Assembly (NCBI RefSeq): GCF_963676275.1
Contig: NZ_OY781091.1
Span: 4,204,501-4,268,500 of the forward strand
DNA from: an uncultured Cohaesibacter sp.
GTDB lineage: Bacteria; Pseudomonadota; Alphaproteobacteria; Rhizobiales; Cohaesibacteraceae
Direction: 5' to 3'
DNA: 64,000 nt
Below, in pieces: positions 53,516 through 61,258 of this stretch (position 1 is its first letter; each line of letters begins with the position of its first letter). The notes beneath the pieces were generated by a model. It saw nothing but the letters and a program-made list of their open reading frames with translations, searched no databases and was not told the DNA's origin. The position numbers and the translations under genes were made by a program.

Positions 53516-54832
53516 CTATGCCCCTCCCGCAGCCAGAGAAGCGCCCGTCAGGGAATGATAGGCAGGGCCACCATCGGGCCAGAGCATCAGTTCATCGGCT
53601 GAAAGCCGCCTCTGATGGGCTTTTTGATGCTGCAGGCGGATGGTTGCGAGGCGAGACCGCGCAATCCACCAGCCCAGCTCATCAGCATCGCGCTGATAAT
53701 CATCGCTCAGCCTTAGCGCCGTATAGGCCCGCTCAAGACAGGACAGGGTAGAAAGGGAAGCCACAGCCCAATTCTTGTCTGCCACGGCAAGAAAGGCAAA
53801 GGCGCAAGAGGCCAGCATCGCGACGATCCTGCCGCTGTCCGGCTCCACCTTGCGCATCTGTTCCATCTGCGCGCTGGCCGATGCAGTCAATTGTTCAATG
53901 CCTCCAATAGCCTGCCAGAGAGCATCCTGATAACCGGAAAGCGGCCGGGCCGAAAGGAAGGCATTGAGCAAGACCAGCCTGCGGCCCTTTTCGGAATCGA
54001 GCGCTTCGACCAGTTCGGCAAGATAGTCGGCAATGGCAATATCCTGATGCCGATCCACGTGGCTGAGAAAGGCCAGATCAAAAAAGGCTTCCAGCCAGCG
54101 GGCCTCTTCTTCCCTGACCATGTCATCGCCACCGGCCAACCCGTCAGAATGGCGCGTTTCTTTTGCCGGAAACAACGCCCGCACACGCATCAGCCGGTCT
54201 GCCTGCCGCAAGGAGGCGACGTCAATATCCTGTCCGGCCAGCAATGCACTCTCCATCTTCTCGAACTGATGGTCCAGCGCATGCCGGATCACCAGCTCCA
54301 TATAGTCCATGGCAAGACCGGGAAGGCGTCCCCAGCGGATGATCGCTTCCACGAGCCCCATGGACGGCGCAGCCTTGCCTGCAACGCGCAACCGCAAAAG
54401 GCCGCTGAGAAACAGAATGATCATGCGATGAAACGGACGGCTGGGATCCTGACCACTCGTCCAGCCCCAAAGCATCAAAGCGACGAACAGGCCCGTCGGC
54501 AGCCAGAGAATGAGGCTATAGGGATACCAGGCAGTCCAGAGCCATCCCTTGAGCCATAACCAGACCTCATCATGAAAGTGGTAAATCGCCTCGAAGGGCG
54601 CAAAAGATGGCCAAAGCTTCAGGCTGGTAATGAGACCGACCAGCAACAACACAAGCCCTCCCCCTGCAACAAGGGCAAATCGTCTTGCACGGGGCCGGAC
54701 ATAGGGTGCCCGAGCCTGATTTTGCAGCAGCACCGATGGCGACCCCGCCCGGCGCATTTCTCCACCAACAACAGCTGAAAGCTTGCGCCGAACGAACCTG
54801 CCCCGCAACCATTTGATCAAAGGAGCCGTCAT
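53516..54832 (-). CDS. Membrane protein with helical cytosolic tail, MoxR-vWA operon
   Basis: The 438-residue protein has a basic N-terminus, then membrane helices at about 52-72 and 100-125 with a Trp-rich loop between (VWLWLKGWLWTAWYP), and a third possible hydrophobic stretch near 138-150. The remainder (about 160-438) is soluble, helical and without recognised domain. The ATG directly follows the preceding stop (TGAATG). By topology the large tail is cytosolic, where it could contact the MoxR ATPase, while the neighbouring giant protein lies outside. Confidence 0.75.
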   Translation of the reverse strand: MTAPLIKWLRGRFVRRKLSAVVGGEMRRAGSPSVLLQNQARAPYVRPRARRFALVAGGGLVLLLVGLITSLKLWPSFAPFEAIYHFHDEVWLWLKGWLWTAWYPYSLILWLPTGLFVALMLWGWTSGQDPSRPFHRMIILFLSGLLRLRVAGKAAPSMGLVEAIIRWGRLPGLAMDYMELVIRHALDHQFEKMESALLAGQDIDVASLRQADRLMRVRALFPAKETRHSDGLAGGDDMVREEEARWLEAFFDLAFLSHVDRHQDIAIADYLAELVEALDSEKGRRLVLLNAFLSARPLSGYQDALWQAIGGIEQLTASASAQMEQMRKVEPDSGRIVAMLASCAFAFLAVADKNWAVASLSTLSCLERAYTALRLSDDYQRDADELGWWIARSRLATIRLQHQKAHQRRLSADELMLWPDGGPAYHSLTGASLAAGGA

Positions 54833-55282
54833 TCAAGCGCCTCCATAGATCATGCGGATCAGGCCCAACAGATCATCGCCATAGCGCACCATGCCATAAA
54901 GCAGAATGAGGAAACCCAGCAGGATGAACAGCATCGGCCTGTAGCGCATCACGAAAACCCGCAGCAGCAGCACCGAGTGTATAACAGTGAGCCACAGCAC
55001 AGTGACGTGATAGCGCAGCTTCACCAACCGCCGCCTGCGCCTTGCCTGCCTGAAGCTGCGCTTGATTTCCCTGCCCTGCCCGGATCGCGCCTTGAAGAAA
55101 TGCTCCAGCTGCTGCTTGCCGTTTCGGGCAGCGCTCCGCATGCCAACAATCGCCTTACGCGAGCGCTTGACCTCATCGGGAATTTCCGCCCGTCCCTCTT
55201 CAAAGGAGCGATCGAACGGTTCCAGCAATTGCTTGTAATCTCCCAAAGAACGCGAAGCGGAAGGCTCAGTCATCTTTTCCAA
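54833..55282 (-). CDS. Small basic membrane protein, MoxR-vWA operon
   Basis: The 149-residue protein has a soluble, helical, basic N-terminal part (cluster SFRQARRRRRLVKLRYH near 77-92) and two membrane helices close to the C-terminus (about 93-110 and 115-133). It starts inside the end of the previous gene (17-base overlap; an alternative ATG lies at 55273). No domain is recognised. Its size and position suggest a membrane adaptor. Confidence 0.72.
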   Translation of the reverse strand: MEKMTEPSASRSLGDYKQLLEPFDRSFEEGRAEIPDEVKRSRKAIVGMRSAARNGKQQLEHFFKARSGQGREIKRSFRQARRRRRLVKLRYHVTVLWLTVIHSVLLLRVFVMRYRPMLFILLGFLILLYGMVRYGDDLLGLIRMIYGGA

Positions 55283-57491
55283 GCTCCTTGCGAAGGGCCA
55301 AGATCATGTCGCGCATGGCTCCGATATTGCGGCTGGCGGTCTGCACAAAGGCTTCCGAATTCTGATGCTCTGTCCATATCGCATCCTGAATGGAGCGTCT
55401 GGTCTGCTCCAGTTCCGCAAATTTACCCGGCATTTTGCGCACCATATCGTCATAGGATGCAGCATTGCGAATGCTCTCGCCCACCAGATGCTCCAGCGCC
55501 ACCGACCGATCGCTCAAATCCTCCATGAGGCCGGTAATCTTGGACAGATAGACCCGCAGGGCATTAACCTCTTCGGCCATCGCCCCCAGCAACTGCTCAC
55601 TCTGGGCTGCCAGCGCCCGATCCACATCGGCCATGTCCGCTTGCAGCTTTGCAGAAAGCCCCCTGTTGGCGTCTTCAAGCTTTTTCAGCCGCTCCTGCCG
55701 CCAGCTCCGTTCGGTGACTTCGCTGGCAAAGGCCTCGAGATCGACATAATGGCCGATTTCCAGATTGTCATTGAGAAAGGGAATGACACGCTGGATCGGC
55801 TGGAACTTGTCGCCATCGAGAATTTCTATGCGGATTATTCCCTGCTCCGTCTCTCCGAAACAATAGATCGGGCTTTCCAACTCATCGGCCTCTCCCAGAT
55901 CGGCCTGATCAAACAGTCCGCCAAATCCCTGCTTCAGATAGGCATCGACATGGCTCTGCGTCGCCCGGAAATTGGGCACGACCACATGCGCCGGAGGCGT
56001 GAAGACGAGGCTTCTGGCCTTTTGCGAGACGGCAAATTGGGCAAACATCGGATCAACCCGATGACTGATGGTGCCGCATTTGAGCCTGTCCTTCCACAAT
56101 GCCGCCGGATAGGCGGGCTCCGCCCCGACATCCCGCAGCCGATAGAGAAGAAAATGCACGCCGCGCGGCTCATTCTGGCTGGCACGAAAGGCATAGCGCA
56201 GATCGCCTGAATCGATAATCTCCAGACTGAAACGCCTCAGATAATCGACAAAGGCCATCAGCCCGTCAGCAGGAAAGCGCAGCAAACGCCAATCCCCTGC
56301 GCCCTCTCCCAGAATGAGATCCCGCCGGATCGACAATTCATCAATCTGCTGATCTATATCCAGCAACACTTCGGCACTGTCATGATAATGGGGCAAGCGC
56401 TGCAATTCGAGCCGGTGACCGATGGTCTGGGCATGCTCTTCCAGAAGCCCCCTCAGATGCGAGGTGGCATCTTCAAGATGCGCCAGCTTGACGAAATCGA
56501 CAGAAACAGCACGAGCCCCCAAAGATGCGGGCAGCGCCTTCTCTGTGCCCCCGGTGGCATCCGGGCCATCCCCTTCGCCCTGCTGGGAAACGGATGCGGC
56601 AAGCGAAGAGAGAATATCCTGCCTTGGCAGTTCCACCTCCAGCGCATCAATGCTGACAAAACCGGCGCCATCGCGTTGCCAGTCCAGAGCCAGCCCGAGC
56701 GGCGAACTGGCTTGCAGATATCTTGCAAGGCTGGAGTAAACCATGCTGACGGCCTTGCGTAGCGTCTCCTCCAGTTGCACCGGAGGCTTGAGCAGCAGCA
56801 GATGGCCTTCAGCCAGAGCATAAGCCTGCCGGAAATCGACATTGCTTTCGAACAATTCCGGATATTTAAGCGCAATATCCTGCGTCCCGCCCCATTCCGG
56901 GGTGATGCCGATTTTGGCAATGGCCAGATTGCCGTCAATATCCCCTGCGCTTTGCGGGCTGGCCCGCTCGACCCCGAGACAGGAAAGCGTCATGCCATTG
57001 GAGCGCCATTCGATGCGGGCAAAAGCCTGTGCTACCGATGAAAAAGCGCCAACCACTCCCAGCACATAAGCCGCCCCCTCAAGCGCCACCGCCTTGTCGA
57101 TCACCTGCCCCTCGGTCTGCATCAGAAAACGCGTCTGGCTTTCAGCGATCGCCATACCGATCAGGCCGGCATATTGTCGCGACAAATCGCCCACCGGTCG
57201 ATCCTCAAGCACCACCTTGCCCAGATCATCGGGCAGGCGTCCCCCCTTGCGGGCGATATAGGGATGCCGGTTATAACTCTGATAGAGCATGCCCTCCCAG
57301 CGCGGATCCACCTCCGCATCAAGACTGGTATTTTCAGATCGAAAAGCCAGTTTGACCGAGCCGTCCGGCTCAATGGAAATATCGAAACGATCGACCATCG
57401 TCATTCCGGCCTTGCCGAAAAGATGGGCCAATATCTCCAGAGCAACGGGAGCCGGCAGATGCGGCAGGGAATAGATTGCGGTTTTAGCCAT
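55266..57491 (-). CDS. Large soluble protein with C-terminal coiled coil, MoxR-vWA operon
   Basis: This 741-residue protein has no membrane helix. Residues 1-580 are mixed alpha/beta without a domain I can name. From about 600 on there is a long helical, coiled-coil-like region (RLKKLEDANRGLSAKLQADM ... LEHLVGESIRNAASYDDMV). The ATG at 57491 overlaps the upstream gene by eight bases; the longer open frame to 57623 lies in that gene. The rod-like tail could reach the small membrane proteins encoded downstream. Such large operon-specific proteins occur in MoxR-vWA ternary systems, but a match must be tested. Confidence 0.75.
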   Translation of the reverse strand: MAKTAIYSLPHLPAPVALEILAHLFGKAGMTMVDRFDISIEPDGSVKLAFRSENTSLDAEVDPRWEGMLYQSYNRHPYIARKGGRLPDDLGKVVLEDRPVGDLSRQYAGLIGMAIAESQTRFLMQTEGQVIDKAVALEGAAYVLGVVGAFSSVAQAFARIEWRSNGMTLSCLGVERASPQSAGDIDGNLAIAKIGITPEWGGTQDIALKYPELFESNVDFRQAYALAEGHLLLLKPPVQLEETLRKAVSMVYSSLARYLQASSPLGLALDWQRDGAGFVSIDALEVELPRQDILSSLAASVSQQGEGDGPDATGGTEKALPASLGARAVSVDFVKLAHLEDATSHLRGLLEEHAQTIGHRLELQRLPHYHDSAEVLLDIDQQIDELSIRRDLILGEGAGDWRLLRFPADGLMAFVDYLRRFSLEIIDSGDLRYAFRASQNEPRGVHFLLYRLRDVGAEPAYPAALWKDRLKCGTISHRVDPMFAQFAVSQKARSLVFTPPAHVVVPNFRATQSHVDAYLKQGFGGLFDQADLGEADELESPIYCFGETEQGIIRIEILDGDKFQPIQRVIPFLNDNLEIGHYVDLEAFASEVTERSWRQERLKKLEDANRGLSAKLQADMADVDRALAAQSEQLLGAMAEEVNALRVYLSKITGLMEDLSDRSVALEHLVGESIRNAASYDDMVRKMPGKFAELEQTRRSIQDAIWTEHQNSEAFVQTASRNIGAMRDMILALRKELGKDD

Positions 57492-59106
57492 TGACCCGCT
57501 CCCAATAGAATTCAAAAATGGCAGCAACCAGATCCGCAGCCACCTTGTTGAGCCCCTCAAGGCTGACCGGCTGGGAAGGTTCTCCCGGAATGGTAATGTC
57601 AAAGCCCCTCTTCTGGCCATCATCCAGCAGAAAAGTTTCGCCCCCCGACAGCGTTTCGGGGCATCCGATGGTCAAATTGAAGCATTCCAGCGGGGTCTGC
57701 CTTCGGCTTTTGGCATGAGAAAGCGGAGCATTGGCAATATTCGCCCGCCGGATCACCACCATTAGGATAGCGCTGAAATCAGGCAACGCCTCCCCCTGCC
57801 AATTGCGGGCCTCGGGGAACAGGGCATCCAGAATGTCATGCAGTTGCATGTCCTTGCGCGTGCCCGCGCCGCCCCATGCCTCTGCTTGCGCTTCATGATG
57901 ACCATCAAGAGGCGGCATGAGCGACAGAAAGGCCGGAAGCCAACCCGCATCGCAGAAAAAACGGTGCAACTGCATCCGGCTTGCTGTCAGCGGATCAAGG
58001 CTCTTGAGATGTTTATAATCGCCCACCCGCATGTGCGAATAGACGAGCCCCATCTGGCTGCGCCACTGTCCAAAGCGGATTTCGCTTTGCATCAGGTCGC
58101 TGTGATAAAGCACGATCGCCATTCGGAAGGCTGCATCCAGCCAGCAGGACTTGACCAGTGCGACAACCGGATCATCGCCATCATCGAGACTGGCACCAAT
58201 CAGCATCACCTGTTTTTTCTGATCAAGAGGCGGAGGCCTATGCCTTGCGAAAAAGGAGGAATTGAGCAGCTTGTCGGCCAGCAGCGGCGGCGGTAGCATC
58301 ATTTCCGAGAGCAGCATATCCTCTATATCTTCAAGGCGTGAACTGGTGTGAATGCCGACCACCCCGCCCTGCTTGGGATGCGCCAGATGATCATTCTGCT
58401 CTTCGGCCATTTGGAAACTGTCGCGCCCCAGATCCAGCGCAAATCTTGGCTTGGGCGCCAGACCATAGAGCATCCTGAGCAGCACATCATCCTGAAAGAC
58501 ACGCGAAACAATCTGCGAAGAGCGGCCGCCGCGACCATGACGCGCGCGTTGCAATTCACCCCAGAGCTGATGGGCGCAGCGCTCCCAGAACAGCCCCCAT
58601 TGGTCCGCAATTTCCTCGCCTCCGCCATCGCTCGCTTTTTGCTCCGGTGCTTCGCAGACCTCGAAAAGCAGCGCTTCAAATCGCTCGGTAAAGGCGATAT
58701 AGGCCTCTTGGGCAACGCCCCCCAGATCCGGATCGAGACTGAACAGATAGCATTCCTGCAACTGCTCGGTAAGCATGGAACAAAGCGGCAAAAGACAAAG
58801 ATCGTAGAAAAGCGGGCGCGCAACATGATCAAACTGGCGAGGATCCTGCTTCATGCTAGCGGTGGCATCCATCGCGGCCAGCAGTCGCCGATAGATGGCC
58901 AGCCGAAGCGGATTGGAAAGCTCTGGATAGGAAGCGGCAAAACCCTGCACCACATCTCGGGCAAAACGCGCAGGCACCCCGACATGCCTGTCATGAAACA
59001 GGCGAAGCACCTTGCTCATCTTCGACACGAGCCCTTCGTCATCCCCTCCGGCCGCAGCCCGGATGAATTGCTCTGACTGTGCCGCTCCAACCAGAATGAC
59101 ATTCAT
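57484..59106 (-). CDS. Unrecognised soluble protein next to MoxR, MoxR-vWA operon
   Basis: The 540-residue protein has no signal peptide or membrane helix. Its start overlaps the MoxR stop by one base (TAATG), which often marks direct partners. Visible features are several Cys residues in a helical part near 105-120 (DLCLLPLCSML...ECYLF), KKQVMLIGASLDDGDDPV near 305 and a C-terminal region with GETFLLDDGQKRGFDITIPG. I cannot assign the fold. It may be the adaptor that links the AAA+ ring to its substrates. Confidence 0.75.
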   Translation of the reverse strand: MNVILVGAAQSEQFIRAAAGGDDEGLVSKMSKVLRLFHDRHVGVPARFARDVVQGFAASYPELSNPLRLAIYRRLLAAMDATASMKQDPRQFDHVARPLFYDLCLLPLCSMLTEQLQECYLFSLDPDLGGVAQEAYIAFTERFEALLFEVCEAPEQKASDGGGEEIADQWGLFWERCAHQLWGELQRARHGRGGRSSQIVSRVFQDDVLLRMLYGLAPKPRFALDLGRDSFQMAEEQNDHLAHPKQGGVVGIHTSSRLEDIEDMLLSEMMLPPPLLADKLLNSSFFARHRPPPLDQKKQVMLIGASLDDGDDPVVALVKSCWLDAAFRMAIVLYHSDLMQSEIRFGQWRSQMGLVYSHMRVGDYKHLKSLDPLTASRMQLHRFFCDAGWLPAFLSLMPPLDGHHEAQAEAWGGAGTRKDMQLHDILDALFPEARNWQGEALPDFSAILMVVIRRANIANAPLSHAKSRRQTPLECFNLTIGCPETLSGGETFLLDDGQKRGFDITIPGEPSQPVSLEGLNKVAADLVAAIFEFYWERVNG

Positions 59107-60197
59107 TACAATTGGCCCTTGACCAGCAATGACATCAGATCATTTTCCTGAAACGGATCGGGCAACCGGTCAAGTCCGTGGCGGGCCAGCAGCATCAGCT
59201 CTTGCTGAATGTCCATGACGGGCTGTGCCGCGCCCTGCTCGGCCGCTCGCAAAAGCGCATTGACGAGAAAAATGCGGGAGAAGCGCACGATCCTTCGGTT
59301 GGACAGCTGCGACAGGCGTCGACCACGGGCATAATCGGCCACACATGTCAGCCGCACCAGCATATCATTGACCTGCTCATCATCCATATCGACGACAAGA
59401 GCGCCCGACTGGCTCATTGCGCGCAGATCCGCGCGAAAGCGGCTGGCTCTTTCAAGCAGATAGGGGAAGGTCACGCTCAGTTCCGTTGCCTGACTTTCAA
59501 GCCAGCCCGACTGCATAAGCGCTCCGATCGCATGGGGCTCGGAGGGCACGTTATCCACCCAGCTGCGCAGCAGGAAGCGATCATAAATGGCCAGAAGTTC
59601 AGGCCGCTTGGGCGGAAAGTTGGTCGCGCCGAACAGGCAGGACAGCTTGACCTCGAAAGACTTGCCCCGATCATGAAACTTGCGTTCATTGATAAAGGTC
59701 AGCAGCGAATTGAGAATGGCGCTTGAAGCGTTGAACACCTCGTCCAGAAAGATAATCTCCGCATGCTGCATCATGCCTTCATGCAGCCGCTCAAGCCCGG
59801 CGCTGGCGCGATTGGCATCAAACAGCTTGGCAATGTCGAAAAAGCCGAAAAGCTCGCCCGGCTCGGTAAAGGGGGTGAGCAGATATTCGAAATAGCGTGT
59901 TTCCTGCTTGAATTCATGCAGGATGCCGTCATTGGAACGCTCCTGCGAACCGATCAGTTCGTCATCGCCCAGCAAGCCGCAAAGATGGGCAAACGAGCGA
60001 ATAAGGCGGGATTTGGCCGTACCGGGAGGACCGATCAGCAACATGGATTCCCCCGATGCCACAGCAAGCATCTGACAATGGATCTGATCGGAAAGGCCAT
60101 AAAAACGGCTGTTGAGCGTTTTCTTGACAGCGACCAGATCCGAGAAAAGATCACCATGACGCTCCAGCAACTCGGCCATCACTCTTTGCGAAAACAT
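59106..60197 (-). CDS. MoxR-family AAA+ ATPase
   Basis: The 363-residue ATPase has Walker A GPPGTAKS (56-63), Walker B IIFLDE (148-153), sensor 1 GATN (190-193), an Arg-finger candidate in YDRFLLR (205-211) and the MoxR-type inserts around FTEPGELFG (110-118). It is close to RavA in the core but lacks RavA's extra C-terminal domains. MoxR ATPases work with vWA proteins as chaperones or assembly/activation factors. The ATG at 60197 has GGAG at good spacing. The vWA protein is encoded two genes upstream. Cytosolic. Confidence 0.9.
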   Translation of the reverse strand: MFSQRVMAELLERHGDLFSDLVAVKKTLNSRFYGLSDQIHCQMLAVASGESMLLIGPPGTAKSRLIRSFAHLCGLLGDDELIGSQERSNDGILHEFKQETRYFEYLLTPFTEPGELFGFFDIAKLFDANRASAGLERLHEGMMQHAEIIFLDEVFNASSAILNSLLTFINERKFHDRGKSFEVKLSCLFGATNFPPKRPELLAIYDRFLLRSWVDNVPSEPHAIGALMQSGWLESQATELSVTFPYLLERASRFRADLRAMSQSGALVVDMDDEQVNDMLVRLTCVADYARGRRLSQLSNRRIVRFSRIFLVNALLRAAEQGAAQPVMDIQQELMLLARHGLDRLPDPFQENDLMSLLVKGQL

Positions 60198-60229
60198 CCA
60201 ACCACTCCATTTAACCGCGGCAACAAAAC

Positions 60230-61258
60230 TTACAACAATCCACCGGCCAGCCGCTCGCCCAGCCTGCCCAGTGAGCTTTCCTCTTTGCCAGCGCCCAGAT
60301 CCAGATTCTGAGCGGCGGGAGAAAGGACCTGGTCCTGTTCCGCCTCCTCTTCCGACCCAGCCTCTGCATTAGCCTCGACTTCAGCCTCTGCCTCATCGTC
60401 CACAACATCGGGCAGCTGCCAACCGAAACAGCGGGCAAATCGCGACCGGGCGCAAAAAGGCCCAACGGGTTTCAACCCCAGACAATGGGGATTGCGCGCA
60501 ATGGCATCAGCCAGAATCAACTGCTCGATCTCGGGGCCATCCGCCACAGCTTCGAGCAACAAAGGCAACCAGCCGTTCAATTTTGCCTCGATATGACGAA
60601 CCGGCCTGAGCCAGATATGACTGACATACCGCCTGAAGCGCAAGAAACGCCCATGAGAGTTGTTCCCTGATTCGCCCTGCGGTGAAAGCGCAAGCAAAAG
60701 AAGAATCAGTATCAGATCCATAGATACATGATCAGGCCAATCTATGTCGTCTGGATAAAGTACCGTTCGCTTGCGCCAGTTGTCGCGCACCCCGGCCAGC
60801 AGATGCATTTGCAAGGATGGATCGGATACCGCCACCTCCAGCATCACCGGTGCCAGCGCCAATCCGCCAACCAGTCCGGAGCCCTTCGCCTTCTTGCGCA
60901 GGGCCAAGCGTTCAACGAAACGCGACCGCGCCATCGCTCCCGTGGCCAACACCATCAGGTTGGAGCGAAAATCGGCGTCCTTTCCTGTGAAATAGAGCAC
61001 CGAATTGAGAAAGCCCAGATAGCCTTGCGGCTTTTCCCTTGCCCATTCATCGCCGCCGAACAACGGCTGCAAGGCCTTCGCCTCCGGACGAGACAGGCAC
61101 GGCTTTTCACCACCCTCAAAAAGATAAGCCACCGAGCGATGCACCAGATCTCTCAAGATCGAAAGCACCTGATCGCCGTTGAAAGCCTTCACATTCAGCG
61201 GGTCGAACCATTGCGAGCGATTGGCGAATGGGCCCGCTATCTTCAGTTCATCCATCAT
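60230..61258 (-). CDS. Unrecognised protein between vWA and MoxR genes
   Basis: The product is 342 residues, helical, with one hydrophobic stretch (MDLILILLLLALS near 180) that may or may not span the membrane, and an acidic, low-complexity region near 283-310 (DDEAEAEVEANAEAGSEEEA). No domain is recognised. The start overlaps the vWA stop (ATGA). It is followed after 32 bases by MoxR, the only real gap in this part of the operon. Confidence 0.75.
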   Translation of the reverse strand: MMDELKIAGPFANRSQWFDPLNVKAFNGDQVLSILRDLVHRSVAYLFEGGEKPCLSRPEAKALQPLFGGDEWAREKPQGYLGFLNSVLYFTGKDADFRSNLMVLATGAMARSRFVERLALRKKAKGSGLVGGLALAPVMLEVAVSDPSLQMHLLAGVRDNWRKRTVLYPDDIDWPDHVSMDLILILLLLALSPQGESGNNSHGRFLRFRRYVSHIWLRPVRHIEAKLNGWLPLLLEAVADGPEIEQLILADAIARNPHCLGLKPVGPFCARSRFARCFGWQLPDVVDDEAEAEVEANAEAGSEEEAEQDQVLSPAAQNLDLGAGKEESSLGRLGERLAGGLL

